64,000 nt of DNA from Chamaecyparis obtusa (taxonomy: Eukaryota; Streptophyta; Pinopsida; Cupressales; Cupressaceae), in assembly GCA_027943335.1 (NCBI GenBank), contig BSBK01002082.1, positions 501,001-565,000 on the forward strand, in the 5' to 3' direction. The notes under the pieces were generated by a model, which saw nothing but the letters and a program-made list of their open reading frames with translations, ran no database searches and was not told the DNA's origin. This document shows positions 49,866 to 63,414 of this stretch, piece after piece (the first letter of the stretch is position 1; each line of letters starts with the position of its first letter). The translations under genes were made by a program, and so were the position numbers.

Positions 49866-51061
49866 CACTACTACAAAGTAAGGTATTTCAAGACAATTTT
49901 TTGAGACGAAAAACTATTATTGTCTTAACTTTATGTTTTCTTTTGTTTTTTATTTATTTCTATTTTGACTTTTTGGCTCTAAAAGACAAGTTTGCAAAAA
50001 TGTAACTAAGCGGGAAAATAATTTCACCCCACCACAAAACACATTGGATTGGAAGGGCGAGAAGCATCAAGGGTTTCAGATTTTGTCCTAAACGTATGGC
50101 AGTCATCAGCCATCCGTCCCAGAGACAAATTTATTTCAAGATAGCTTGTGCAGAATAAAGGTGGTTGTGTACATACAACATAACCTTAACATAAAGAAAA
50201 GTGGGGCTTCTACACAAATCTATGCCCTTTTTTATTATTGGAGATCCAATCACATCCCAACCCCTATATAATTTTGATCTCGGTGGGGCTCTCCAGGAAC
50301 TCAAAAGCGGTCAATTCCTCGACCCACTCAAAATTCTTTTTCAACAGAGTCACTAGCGAGAATTGCAGCCTTTAATTCTTCGAACCCTCAATCTTCCCTG
50401 TGCCATACAAATTTAACAGTAATGTAAATTTTCCAAAATTTCTTGTCAATCGTTGCTCTGTAAGCTTTTATCCTTTCAAAATGTTGAACACATTTAGGGG
50501 TTTTAAATTTTTTTTTGTGATTTTCAAAATGTTGAACACATTTAGGGTTTTTTTATTCTTTCTCTGATTTTCAAAATGTTGAACACATTTAGGGTTTTTT
50601 TATTGGTTCTGTGATTTTCTTGTAAAGGTCTGAGGCCTCCAGCCGCCTCATATATGCCTCGACGGACTCACAGATTCTGATCTATCAGCTGTGGGCATGC
50701 TAGATCTAGGCCTAATGAAGAACAAGAAATTGGGGAGAAACACAGGATCCACTACCACTGCTGGAAAAATATTTATTGACAGTTGTGCTACTGCTTCCTT
50801 CCCTTCCAAATCCTCCACCATATTCACTAGCACATAATCTCCCTTATTTTGCATTCAGCTTTCATACAACAATATTTTGACTAGGCATTCTCAACACGGT
50901 AGAAGGATACAAGATCGATCGGCAAGAGAGGCGGAAGATTACCTGGCAAAAGGTGATCAAATTCCTTGACCTCTTTGCTTCTCCCACTAAAAATAATTTT
51001 ATGTTGTAACATATGATTGATGGGTAATTAGAAAGCTAAAAAACCCTAAATTTCACAGGTA
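49866..51061 (+). other. Unique stretch between A and B, unit 3
   Basis: Counterpart of 11048-12242 with the CACTA-like start, TATA-like motif and unrecognised 46-codon frame. Confidence 0.35.
50475..50616. repeat. Minisatellite, three 47-48 bp units, unit 3
   Basis: Same three-unit array as at 11656-11797. Confidence 0.92.
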
Positions 51062-51410
51062 TGTCTATACCCAATATCTTTAATACCCCTTCCAACTTTT
51101 TGTTTATAAGTACAAGTGAATGCAATTAAGCCTGTTCAAGTGTTTCAAAATTATCAAATTTAACCAATATTTCTCTTGCTATCATATTCATTGATCTCTT
51201 CTTAGAAAGACTTAAGGGTTGAACATTAGCAAGTGATCTCAAATTCGCCACATCCATTATAAGTAAATGATCTAAGTTTCTATAATTAATATTTATCTTT
51301 ACAATTTGAGCTAAATTTAAAAGTTCATCCATACCAGTAGGAGCACGTGATGTTGACCCTTCTCCAACATCAATTGTTTTTCCCTGTCCTTCATTGATCT
51401 CTTTTCCCAA
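51062..51410 (-). pseudogene. Transposase N-terminal fragment, copy B, unit 3
   Basis: Counterpart of 12243-12591, same 94-codon open stretch as unit 1. Confidence 0.58.
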
Positions 51411-52450
51411 TGGGCTTTCAAAAGTTTTAATTAGGACATCCGTTTATTCTGTACCTGGCTCCTTCCCCATCTTTGCTGGGGAATCTGGAAGGAGCGTAAG
51501 AATCGCATTTTTTGTGATTGTTCCTCTCCCCACAAAATTATCTTTGAAAAAATCCAACATGCTGTTAAGGAGAACTTTTTTTATTATGGAAGATCTAATC
51601 ATCTTGCAGGAAAGTCTCAGATAGCTACCCAGGATAAAAGACATAATTGTGAGTGGAGTATCCCCCCGACTCGCTAGACTGAAGCCAACTTCGATGGTGC
51701 TGCTAAAGGGAACCCGGGACAAGCTGGAAGCAGAGGAATCGTGAGGAATTTCTTTGGCCTTGGCATTGCGGTTGTTAGTCTCCCTTTGGGTGCTCAAACT
51801 AATCATTATGTTGAAGCTGGTGCACCTCTATAGGTCACCAAACTAGCTCATGATATGGGGGTTCAAGTGGCTCTGGCTGGAAGGATACTCGATGAACATC
51901 ATCAACTGCTTAAACCTCACTCACTCTCCCTCATGGACTATATCCAACATTATTGTCGATACTCGAGCCATTCTTAACTCTTTTGAAAAGGTGTATATCT
52001 CCCATGTGTACAGGTAATCTAACGGTGTGGCTGATTGGTTCGCCAACTTGGCCGTCACGAAGGAAGCTAAGTTGACATGGCAAAAAGGAGAAGATTTTCC
52101 CATTGAAGTGAAGAGTATCCTAGAAAAGGAAAGACTCCATTGCACTCAGAGCATCATCTTACAACCACAATGATTTGCAAGGAGGACGGTGGCTGTATCC
52201 CATTTTTGAACAGTCACACTATGAACATAATGGTCTCCATTTCACCCTTTGGGCTTTTTGTTCCTTCATTTGCTTCCCTGGATTTGAGTATTTTGGCTTT
52301 CTCTAGCCTTGTCTGCTCTATTTTTTTGTGGCTTTTCGGCCCTGGCCTTTTTGTGGCTTGTTTCTTGTTTGTTGTATTCTTGCTTCAAACTTCTTTTTTA
52401 GAGTCGCGGGTTTCAGGAACCCTGTAATACCTGCTTTACTTAATAAAAAA
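51409..52450 (+). pseudogene. LINE 3' end with RNase H domain, copy B, unit 3
   Basis: Counterpart of 12590-13630, same disabling stops. Confidence 0.83.
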
Positions 52451-54059
52451 CAAGTGGCACAACTTTGTGTTGAATTTGACTCATTCTCCAATTTCTATTC
52501 ATCTCTATTTTCTCAAACATTAACAATTCAATTTACATTTACTATGACAACATTCAAATCAATTGATTCTTGCCTCAAAGTATGACTTCCTTAAATAGGT
52601 TCATTTCACTTAGTATTCATCCGAGGACATGCTAGAAAGAACTACACAAATAAATTTTTAAAATTTAAAATTCAAAATTCTAATAACTTTCTTCTAGCTA
52701 TTATGTGTGAATTTTTCAGATGTTTACCTGACAAGTTACTATTTCTTGGGGATTCAAAACACATTTAGGTATCATTTGTCAAATAATCTAAGAAAGTGTT
52801 TAACACACACTTTATGTTTTTAAGGCACTTACCCTCTGTACATAAGATACATGAATTAAAATATAATGATAGGCATTCAACAAGCTACTACGAGTATTCT
52901 CCTTAGAATGTAAATGCTTTTGACATGATGTCTCAATAATTCATTAACAATGCAACTCCAAATTTTTCACCACACACCACTACTTCCTCAAATTTGTATC
53001 TCCTAGTTCTCAAACCCATTTTTGATAAATTTCAATTGGTTTGATCTTCTATTTAGACAATCTTAGATCAATGCCAAATAATAATTAAGCCAGGCATAAT
53101 AAGGGAGAAGGGGTATTCCAAAAGTCTTTCACCAAAACATAATTGTGGTGAAAGACTAGGTCTTCTCCAAGAGATAGAGAGGACCTAAAAAATCATAAAA
53201 AAATATCTAATGGGATCTTGAAAATTACACACACTTGACACACCTCCTCCAAAGCCAAGGACAAAGTAACATAAATAAGAGAACAACATTTTAAACCGAC
53301 CCCATACACAATACAACACCAAAGAAAATAATTACTACTATGTAGATCACACAATGACTTTAACATGTGCAACATCATATGACAGAAAATATATCACATT
53401 TCCTCAATGATCAAGCTGCCACAACCATTCTAACATGAAATTCCTCATAACTACAAAGCCAAGAAAACACAATCATGAAGCATATCACTAAAACATCCTT
53501 GGGGTACATCTGTTTACCAAAAATTAAACTGGAACACCATTAACAAGTTGTAAGCCATCCCTCAAAGAGACAAAACCCAGGAAACGCCAATGCATTGAAA
53601 CACAAAGCATTTTCAAAACTAGTACTAATAGACACCCAAACTATCAACACAATGTATCCATCACAAATATCAAGTGGAACACCAGGGAGTGCAATAAATA
53701 TCAACTAGACTGCCAAGTACCTTTCTCAACATGGCTAAGATCATCCTTGAAATGTTCTAGACAATATTTTTTATGTTATAAATGAGCCCCATATAACTCC
53801 TAATCACTCTTGACATGTGTTGAACCATCTGCATACACTAGATGATTATGACCACTTTCTCATTTTCCTTCATATCTTTAGACTAAATAATTATATTCTT
53901 CCATACCTTTTTTATCCCTATTTACCCTTCTATTTCTAGATACCCATTTCCTCTTACTCTTTTATTTTTACTCACTTTCCCTTATTTTCCTTTTTCCAAG
54001 TCTTATCTATTTCCAATATATTTTTGAATGTTTCTACTCTTCATTACATTCTTTTATTA
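52451..54059. other. Noncoding tail of duplication B, unit 3
   Basis: Counterpart of 13631-15240. No supported gene. Confidence 0.6.
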
Positions 54060-54769
54060 GTACTTTTTGATAGGCTAGGCAAGTACTATTGCATCCATTT
54101 TTGGATTTCTCCCATTAACTAGTGATTAAAAAATCACATTTCTACCAATTAAAATTATTATTTTTATCAAATTTGTTACAAAATTAATAATCTATATTGT
54201 ATACATGCACATTTTTTATGTTTATAATTCAACAAAATTAATTTCGAGCTCTTCTATTGGCTTAAAAATTTAGCCTCTTATACACAGATTTTGTGGAAGC
54301 ACTACCTCTATTACAATCAAATGCTTTACCATGCCCTTAAAATAATTCATATTTATTTTTAAAAATATGTTATAATATAAATGCATGGTTTTGGATATAG
54401 ATTATTTATTAACTAATGTAGATTAAATTGAATAATAAAATTTGTTATATGTATTATAATTAGATGTTATATATTTAGATTAAATAACATAAATTATAAT
54501 TATAATCTAAATATTAATATACTTAACTTTTTCATTATATAAGTTATATGAACTATATAAAATATTATTAAAATTGTTCCTTGTATTTATAATTATTATA
54601 TATTTATAATTCTAAATTAATATAAAACTTCACCTATTATATCAAATAGCTATAATATTGATTACATTGTGATTAATACCAATTATACTCGTACTTAGTA
54701 ACTACAACAATGTATATTTGTTTATCTTTAACTTATCATTATTAACTATAGCCATAATACAATTTGGAA

Positions 54770-54802
<33 letters not shown>

Positions 54803-54806
54803 GATG

Positions 54807-54841
<35 letters not shown>

Positions 54842-54871
54842 GGCAAGTGCTTGGCCACTACGTGGCACTTG
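54060..54871. mobile_element. Hairpin-ended insertion, unit 3
   Basis: Counterpart of 15241-16058; both terminal hairpins conserved. Confidence 0.55.
54770..54840. repeat. TTA microsatellite with GATGAT interruption, unit 3
   Basis: About 71 bp, the shortest of the three complete arrays. Confidence 0.95.
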
Positions 54872-55551
54872 TTTGTGTTGTATTTACTTGACCACATTTG
54901 ATATGTAAACATATAACATAGGTAAGTTAAAAAAAATTGTCGCGGGCTTTTTCCACATAATTTTGGACAAATGTGTCATAGGTAGTCACAATTAAGACTA
55001 ATTCCATGTGTTGAATATTCTCAAAAAATTTAAATCCTTCAATGTAATGAACACCCTTTTATTGCATATCAACTCACAAGTTCTTCATTTATTTTTTTAA
55101 ATATCTTTTTGTTCTAAGAATTTCAATCTTTTGCGCAAAACATAAATTCTTCAAAATAAAGTTTTTAATTTTATTGTATTTTTCTTGATCTTTTTATCAT
55201 TTAACTTTCTAATTGTTTAGATTTTTAAGAAAAATGGTAAATATTTCTATAATTATAGGAACATTAGGATTTTTTTCACTTAAAAATTTACAAAGAATAT
55301 AGAATAGAAATATGAATATTCTTAAATGGAACAATCTAACCTTTTTATTGTAAAGCCACTTTTATAGTGTATTTCAATTTCAAAGAATTTATTTTGCCAT
55401 TTTCATTTTTCTACATAGATTTCAATTTAAAATAATTTATGAATTAAATTGGATTTTTCACTCCAACATTTACAAAGAATATAGAATAGAAATATGAATG
55501 TTCTTAAATAAACAATATCATCCTTTTATGCAAAATAAATTTATAATATCT

Positions 55552-56042
55552 TTTATTTTCAAGTTTCTTATACAGATTTGAATTTCAAGCAATTTTAATC
55601 ATCACTCATCACTTACTTAAAAAAGATCTTTTGTTTGATCTAATTAAATTATGTTTGAATCTTCATTGATGTATGAGACAACTCACTCTTCTTATAAATT
55701 TCTAGTTTCTACCTAGCTAACGGTTTCTTCCAATATTTGTTGAGTTGCTACGTGTGTGTTGCAACATTTGTTATTCTATATTCATTGATGATTAGATCTC
55801 CATTTTGTTGAGTTGCATGACTTTGCCTTTTGTGCATCTCGAAATCCACTGTAGAGTTACAGGCCTTCCATTCATAGTCCATTCATAGGACTTTTATTTA
55901 GGGTTTAGGGAAAGAATTCGCGTGTGAACAAAATGGTTGAAAAGACTACAAGCAGTAACATAAATTAAATTTCGTTTAGATATTAATTTATGAATTAAAT
56001 TGCACCTTTCGCTCATCACATTCATTGATTTCAATGTATTTT
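55552..56042. other. AT-rich spacer, unit 3, no gene seen
   Basis: Counterpart of 16739-17229. Confidence 0.5.
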
Positions 56043-57088
56043 TTGAATTGCGTTCATTGAATACTGAGGAGATGATGAAATAACTTTGGTTGATGAAAAA
56101 CTACTTTTCTATAATTTTTTTATAGTAACAGCTCATCATTATGAATTAGTTTATTCTACTAAAAATTAAAATAAAATTGTATTTTCTAAGTCCGTGAACT
56201 GGAGGATTAGTAGGCAGGACTCTTATATATATATACAAATATGCCCTTTACAGAAATCAAACCAAATATCTATTTTTCATGCATTTGTGATACATGACAG
56301 AAATTTAATGAGTGGGCACTGCAGAATTTACAAAGTCCTATAAAATGCTGATGGATTTGATTTCTGTCTTTAGAAGATTTTTTCATTAATGCACGTGTTT
56401 TCATCCATTGCCATGATTTCTCTACAGCTATTATTCAAATTAGGAATAAACACACACCACGCTCTTAATATGTAATGATCAATCTAAATATTTATGGAAT
56501 CCATCAAAGAGACTTGAGATATAATTACTTACAGAAGAAGGACATTTATATCTCAATCACATATTATATTACTTAATTTTAACAAAAACTGTTTTTTTCA
56601 ACTTCATTTGACAATTTGAATTAATATTCAATTAAAATTTATTTTTGACTTTCTATCCTATGAGTGTTTCCCTTGAGCCTCTTAAGGTGCAAAAGCTAGT
56701 TTAAATTGCATTCATTGAATAATACGGAGATGATGAAATAACTTTGCTCGATGAAAGATGACATTTCCGTAATTTTCTAATATTAAAAGCTCGTCATTAA
56801 CAATTAGTTTATTCCCTTTAAAAGTAATACTAATAAAATTGTATTTTCTAAGTTGGTGAACTGTAAACTAACTGGAAAGCTATGTTTGTGATAGCTTGTA
56901 TAAAGGAAATTAATTTGTAATGCGAAGTTAAAAAGACTGGAGGATTGGCAGGCAGGCAGGATATATGTACCGTTTAAAAAAATTGAACCATACATCGTAC
57001 TGCTTTTGTGATACATGACGGAAAATTAATTTGTTGGCAGTACGGAATTTACAGAAGCCTATAAAATCTTTCTTCTACAACATTGTGT
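56043..57088 (+). repeat. Two diverged copies of the TATA-containing segment, unit 3
   Basis: Counterparts at 56043-56373 and 56701-57088. Just before the second copy this unit reads GCAAAAGCTAG where units 1 and 2 read GCAAGTGCTAG. Confidence 0.6.
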
Positions 57089-57110
57089 TATTGATTTGAC
57101 AACTCAAAGA

Positions 57111-57221
57111 ATGCTACAGTCGTATGTACGATTCATGCGATACTGCGCTGGGAAATTTCTTCTTGAAATGGATGAATATAGGAGCAGAATACATTTCCTT
57201 TACCTAATTCATTTTGTTTAA
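57111..57221 (+). CDS. Possible 36-residue small ORF, unit 3
   Basis: Identical to 18298-18408. Product not recognised; may be chance. Confidence 0.2.
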   Translation: MLQSYVRFMRYCAGKFLLEMDEYRSRIHFLYLIHFV

Positions 57222-57429
57222 ATATAATTATACATATGAAATGTGTAAAAGAAATCAATTAAATGAAGATGCACGTAGAAAGATTCCCGAGTTTCGCTTT
57301 AAAAATCAAAATACATTCCTTTGGACGTTTGTTTTTTATCGTTTGGGGAGATGTTACCAATCTGTACTCTAAATCTCAGATATAATGATAATTAATCAAG
57401 GTACGTATTATAATCTATCAGAATTTTAC

Positions 57430-57435
57430 TTTATT
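57430..57435 (-). terminator. Possible poly(A) signal of F-box gene copy 4
   Basis: AATAAA on the minus strand about 164 bp after the stop codon; same context as copy 2. Confidence 0.35.
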
Positions 57436-57459
57436 AAAATTGATTTAGAAGTGTGAAGT

Positions 57460-57462
<3 letters not shown>

Positions 57463-57496
<34 letters not shown>
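57463..57496. repeat. AT microsatellite, 17 repeats
   Basis: Longest of the three homologous AT arrays (12, 14, 17). Confidence 0.95.
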
Positions 57497-57499
<3 letters not shown>

Positions 57500-57598
57500 A
57501 CATATAATGATCTGAGACTCCAAAATATACAAATCAGAATAATAAAAGAGTGTAAATACACATTAACGATAAATGTCGATGGATCATAAATGTAGATA

Positions 57599-59125
57599 TT
57601 AGTTCAAGTGTGAAATGTTGCAAATGGACAAAGTTCCACAAACAGCAGTCCTTGGATAAGTATCAACAGTATCTTCAGTGGGGCAGCCTGGCAATGCGCT
57701 CCATTCCATGGACCTCAAATCAAGTGTCATAACATTCCTGCTTCCTCTAATCGTAAGCCAAATTTTATGTGATAAAGCGGCAACCATGAAATCTGTTCCC
57801 TGTGATGACTTCACAGTGTCTTCAAACAAATCACGGGGAGTAACAGAAATGAGAGACCAAAACCATGTGTTATCACTATTCAACTCCCATATCCCAACCA
57901 AAGCGTGCTCGATGAAAGGGATACCACCCCATGTGGAGCTTCCTTCCCCAACCTCCTTCTCTAACCTCCCTACCAAAAGAAGCTTCCCATTACAGGCCAC
58001 TAAGGAAGGCAGAGAGATGTGGGTGTTTTCATCAGAATTAGAATCAATCTGCGGAGGCAACCCTCCTTCGATCTCCTTAAACTGAAACATTTTGGAGACA
58101 ATGTCATAACAACCCAGATGAAGACCGTAGTTATGTGTAAAGTAGACCACACCATTGTGTAATGCGCTGGTCCAAGGGTGTCTTGTCCGGTAGGCAGCAG
58201 TCAGAATGATGTTTGACGGAATAGCAGGCATGGCATGGGTACTAGTCCACATATCTGTGATGGAATTGTAGAGCAGGGTACAGTAATCCGTTTCCCTTTC
58301 ATAGAACCCTAACGCAATAATATCGAAGTGGCCAGACTGGGCAATAAGTTCTATGGCTGTTCCTTTTGTCCATCCGTAACCGTCTGGAAGAGGAGGCAAC
58401 TCAATGCATTGTTTGGTTACAGGATTAATTACGATGGGCAGCTTGCGACACAAGGAACCTTCATAATCAAGAAAGAGGTAAAACCCAGCTGCTGCAGCAC
58501 AAAGGTAAAGCTGTGTCGTACGATAGTGAGAATGCCAACCCCATTTCTTTTGGCGAAATAAAGGGATTCGAAACCAGCGGTTGAGTGCGCTACTGAAGAA
58601 AGAAATTCCTTGAAAGCCCTGCACCATGTGCTGCATAACAAAAAGATGACAATCCTCAACATTGAGGAGACTAGAAGTAGTGGCTGATATTGCCCTATTC
58701 CAGTTTTTGCAAACAGTCTTTGCCCTCATCAACGAGGGCACTGGAAGTCTTCTTAAAATCTCCTCTATTGCATCGAAATCCAGATTTGGACATTCCTGAT
58801 ATTCGTAACTATTGTCAGAAAAATCTCTTAGTGCTCCAAGGATACTCTTATGGTGGTTCTGAAGTTGCATTTGAGAAGGGGAATTTTTCTTGATTTGTGT
58901 TTCATATCTTATGTGGAAGGCACTTACTAATCTGGAAAAGGGAAGGCCAATACACATTTTGCACATTGTATATCGCCATCTACGGTCGAATATCTTGCTT
59001 GGTGACCTGCAAGATTCGTCCGCCTCATTAAATACTCTTTGAAGGATCTTCTCCACCAAGTTGGTATAAATATGCTGCCCTCCCTCTACAATCTTAGAAG
59101 AATTCTTCTTACTCTTTCTTCCCAT
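57599..59125 (-). CDS. F-box/kelch-like protein, copy 4 (complete)
   Basis: Intact 508-residue frame, ATG at 59123-59125. The protein is identical to copy 3 (Ser94, Pro303), with the F-box at 114-153 and a kelch-like C-terminal part. The TATA box is at 59228-59235. Probable SCF substrate receptor; target unknown. Confidence 0.93.
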   Translation of the reverse strand: MGRKSKKNSSKIVEGGQHIYTNLVEKILQRVFNEADESCRSPSKIFDRRWRYTMCKMCIGLPFSRLVSAFHIRYETQIKKNSPSQMQLQNHHKSILGALRDFSDNSYEYQECPNLDFDAIEEILRRLPVPSLMRAKTVCKNWNRAISATTSSLLNVEDCHLFVMQHMVQGFQGISFFSSALNRWFRIPLFRQKKWGWHSHYRTTQLYLCAAAAGFYLFLDYEGSLCRKLPIVINPVTKQCIELPPLPDGYGWTKGTAIELIAQSGHFDIIALGFYERETDYCTLLYNSITDMWTSTHAMPAIPSNIILTAAYRTRHPWTSALHNGVVYFTHNYGLHLGCYDIVSKMFQFKEIEGGLPPQIDSNSDENTHISLPSLVACNGKLLLVGRLEKEVGEGSSTWGGIPFIEHALVGIWELNSDNTWFWSLISVTPRDLFEDTVKSSQGTDFMVAALSHKIWLTIRGSRNVMTLDLRSMEWSALPGCPTEDTVDTYPRTAVCGTLSICNISHLN

Positions 59126-59227
59126 TTCGTTAATTCAAATACTAACGTGGAGATTTATCGCATTAAACTTCAAATAGATGACAACTTTGGGGAAAATGAT
59201 TTTTAAATTAATATACGCTAGTATTTG

Positions 59228-59235
59228 TATTTATA
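59228..59235 (-). promoter_or_regulatory. TATA box of F-box gene copy 4
   Basis: TATAAATA about 103 bp upstream of the ATG at 59125. Confidence 0.6.
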
Positions 59236-60543
59236 CGAGGTTCAAAGGACACGTCTAGAAGATTTAAGTTAAAAGTTAAATGTATTTTGACATTCTATAA
59301 ATAATTATTGAAATTTCAATACATTATTATTTTAAATTAATTTTAAAGTTTTTAAAATAAATTTATGAACACGTAAATATAATAAAATAAAAAATAATAG
59401 TTCAAATGATACACACTCTAATTTAATTCCACCATATATAAAATAATAGATATTTTACTTTAATGAAATATGAAAAATTATCAAATATTAGTAATAAATT
59501 TGTTATTATATATAATTTAAATGATGATATTATCAATAAATTATTTATGATTAATATATTTAATCTTAATAGAACCTTAATCCAAATTGAAATATTTATC
59601 ATTAAATAATTTTAATACACGATAACATAATATGATAAGAATATATTATAATAATATAATAAGAATATACTACAGTATAACTATAATAATGTAATGTTGT
59701 AGAAAATTGTGTTTGAGTGCAATTCATGATCATCTCTACAAGCACTGGTGAGTAGGAAAGAAAGTTTCGAATCCTGGCAATACAAAGCATGTGCTTCAGG
59801 ATATGATCTATAGTAACTAGCATGGTTTTCAATTTCATCTAGGGTCTCCTTCCATTCTATCCTTTAACAAGTGTGTGACCAGCCCTCACATTTTTCTTGA
59901 AATTGTTGGGACTGTTTGCTTGTGATGAGGATAGTTTCAAATCATTGGCAGGTGGTTCCAAGGTAAGTGGGTGCCCTCCCCCTCTGTCTTATAAGCATGT
60001 GGATTTAGGAGGGGCCTAGAAGATCTTTTTGTAAAGGCTCAGGAACTCTTGAAATGTGGGGTTTCGATGGACAAGACAGATGTTGGTACCAACATTCTTT
60101 TTGCTAGAAAATGGTGTTGGATTGTCATGACTAATCAGGCAACTACTATACACTTTTCATTTATTGTAGGGTTCGTGGTTAACTTGTCAAGAGATTTTGA
60201 GTTGACTCGTCAAACTTTCCCCAGGTTGACTCATCAAGTATTTTTTAGGGTTAACTTGTTAACCAACATAAATCTTGTTATAATGGATCAGGGTTAGGGT
60301 TTTCTCTATATGAGAATTTCATAGCTTTTTACAGTGATATTGAGTTGCAAGGGGTTGCAGATTGTAACAAGCATAAATTACTAGATAATAAGACTAGACT
60401 CTCTGTTTGGTGGACGTATCCCAAGATTAGGTGAACCATATCAAATCTTTGTGTCTTCTTGTTCTACTTATGTGTGCTTTATTCCTTTGCATTATTGATT
60501 ATATTTGCATCTAACTATTAAATTTATGTATGCTAATCCTAAC
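59236..60543. other. AT-rich spacer, unit 4, no gene seen
   Basis: Counterpart of 1012-2319. Confidence 0.6.
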
Positions 60544-62869
60544 AAATGGGTCTTGATGCCCTAGGCTTTGAAGGGCTCGGTCTCAGTTTTTGCGCACCCT
60601 AAAGGTTTTTTTTCTTTTCCTTCACTTTGAAGGAAGATTGTGTTCGAATCTTTGTCATAGGGACTTGGTTTTATGGTAAACAATCCTTGTAACTATGCAA
60701 ATGGAGGTCAGGGTTTGACCCTGTTTCTCATCTATTTGGAGTTGTTATGACCTATTTTCACCTCTCAAGACTCCCCTTCAAATTTTGGGACAGAAGTGAT
60801 TGAAGGCATCGCTAATTCTTTTCGAGAATTCTTGGGTGTGTACATTGCCACCAAAAATAGAGCCAGATTTATTTTTTCTCATTTTTGTGTTTCGGTAGTT
60901 CCTGGAACTTTTCTTCCAATATCAGTTGATCTTAAATTCCATTTGGGACCTTGGACACAAAAAATTGAATATGAAAACTTAAACCTTTATAGCTAGGTTT
61001 TCTTGTTGGTAGAGCACATCGGTTTTGACTGTGCTAAGTTTGGTGACCAGGGTAAATGAATCAGTTTGGACTCTACTCCCTCCCCCAAAGCTCCTAATTT
61101 TTCTTCCATCCTTCCTTTCCATGATGATGGTAAAGGTATTCCTGGTTCTTTCCTAGATGACTTCGACTTCGACGGGGGAGTTAAGCCTTTGGTTTACTGC
61201 AGTATGGTGATGGATTCTCTTGGTACTATTGTACATGTTTTTCTGATTGTGCTTTAGTTGTGGACCTTCCGCTGATTGATACCTATTGATTCTATCCTTA
61301 GTTGGTCGCTTATGGAAATTTTGTGCTCTTCCCTCTGTCCCCTCTAATCTTCCCCATCCCTCATTCTTCCTTTTCCCTCCCTTCTCCCATGGCTCTAGTG
61401 TTTTTTTTTATTTGGGTCCCCTTTCCATTACTTCCCATGTTCTTTTTTCTATATGTCCCTCCCCCTCTTCTACTAAAAGATTAGGATTCCCCTCCCTTGG
61501 CCTCATACTTGAAATTTTGCAAATCTATAGATGTAGGGAAAATAAAAAGGTCAGAAATAATAAAAGGATATTCATGACTCTACTATAGCTGGGGATGTGG
61601 TGAATGGTAGCCAAAGTACTCTGGAGCAGTATTTCTCCTGTAAATTAAAAATATGATTATTCTCTCTTAGAATATCATAGGGATCAACGACTCTCAAAAA
61701 TAGATTTTAGTCAAAAATCTACTAAAAGACCTTCATCCAAATATTCTTCTTATCTAAGAAACTAAAATGATAGAAGAAGCCTTCTAAAAATTAAGTAACT
61801 ACATCTAGTTGTTTCCTGATTTTATGGTTGTTGTAGCAGATGTAGCATCAGAGGGTTTGGCTATTCTTTGGAAACCTTATATAACCTAATTATTTCCCTC
61901 CATTTCCATTCCAAAAACACTATGCACATATTCTTCATGGATGTTTTCTCTTCAACCAAATGGATTTTGACTAATATCTACGCTCCTAATAGTGTAACTC
62001 AAAGAAGAGATTTTTGGGACTCTATTCTCTTATATTGTTCTTCTTTTATAAATTCAAATTGGATGATTATGGGAGACTTTAACTCTCCACTTTTCCCTTC
62101 TGAAAAAAAGGTGTAATTCGTATTTATTTAGATTATATGCAATATCTCCATGATTTTCTATACAATGGTTAGTTTTTGGATTTAGATTAGAGTGGTAATA
62201 GGTTTACCTTGGACTCAAATATGTCTACTGATAACCATCTTATTCATCTTAGATTGGATCATTGTATTATATCTTAAAACTTGATCCATATATGATAAAT
62301 TAAAATTCATCTTCTCGTATCAGGATTAGTTGGGATCATTGTACTATCCTCCTCAATTGGGAATCCAGTAAATCCAAATTTTTCATCCCTTCTATATTTG
62401 AGGTGATGTGGACTTACAACTCACATTTTAAAGCCCTTCTTTTTTACTTCTAGTTTATGAATTTTTAAGGTACTATAATGCTTATATTGGTTAGCAATCT
62501 AAAACTGATCTGTTCTAATTTGAAGAATTGGAACAATTTTTTCTTTGGTAACTTTTTCCTTGAAAAAAGGCTTTAAAGATAAAATATTCCAGAAGTTCAA
62601 AGTCAGATTGGAAAAGATGGTTGGTCACCTCAAAATGCTATGGATGAGAAGTCTCGTTTGTCTACTCTTTTTGATATCATATTAAAAGAATAAATCTTTC
62701 GGAAACAAAGATCTAGAATTCAATGGAGAAAATAGGGAGATTGTATTACTAAGTTCTTCCACCAATAGACACTAAAACACACAAAGAGAAATTCTAGTAG
62801 AGAACTTATCTATTGGGATGGCTCTATTCTCAAGTTTGAAGAGACTATTTACTTCAGGGATCACTATCA
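60544..62869 (+). mobile_element. Decayed LINE 5' half (ORF1, endonuclease), unit 4
   Basis: Counterpart of 2320-4645. ORF1 piece at 60796-60996, endonuclease piece at 61868-62116. Non-functional. Confidence 0.82.
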
Positions 62870-62884
62870 CATATTTGGAAGATA

Positions 62885-63005
62885 TGTTGTCATTCATGTC
62901 AACATATTTATTTGTTGTCACACTGTTGCAGAGATGTTATAGGAATGTATATTAAAATTATTGGATTGGTACGACTATTCTATTGAAGATATGATGATGT
63001 GAAGA

Positions 63006-63038
<33 letters not shown>

Positions 63039-63414
63039 CTCGATGTGTCTATACTTGATATATGTCAAGTTATATATGTTTATAGTAATATTTGAGTTAG
63101 TTATGGTTTATTTATGAAAGACTAGTATTTTGAATGTTTGGGAAGAGACAATGTGGCAGTATTAGGATCATTATTGATTGGTGTGACAATATTTTGAGAT
63201 GTGAAGGTTATGGAATGTTTAGGAGTTATATTTGTTTCCTTGACATGATGGGTTCATCGATTTTAGGATCACAAGATATTCTTCTGGAGTGAAAATGTTT
63301 ACTATTTATTGTTCCTAGTATATTGTGAAAAGATGATTATGAATTATGAGATAGAGGTGTTTCTGGTGCTGGTGTTATGATTATAAATAATAACCAAGTC
63401 CTTCTGCATTTCCA
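62885..63414. mobile_element. LTR-like sequence, unit 4
   Basis: Counterpart of 4661-5190, with T at 63362 as in unit 3. Confidence 0.3.
63009..63036. repeat. GT microsatellite, 14 repeats
   Basis: Longest of the four homologous GT arrays. Confidence 0.95.

Larger units (their letters stand above)
51062..55551. repeat. Internal duplication, copy B (unit 3)
   Basis: Counterpart of 12243-16738. Confidence 0.93.
38817..58224. repeat. Tandem macro-repeat, unit 3
   Basis: Third copy, 19408 bp, same order as unit 1. Shares T at 43952 with unit 4, where units 1 and 2 have G. Confidence 0.97.
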
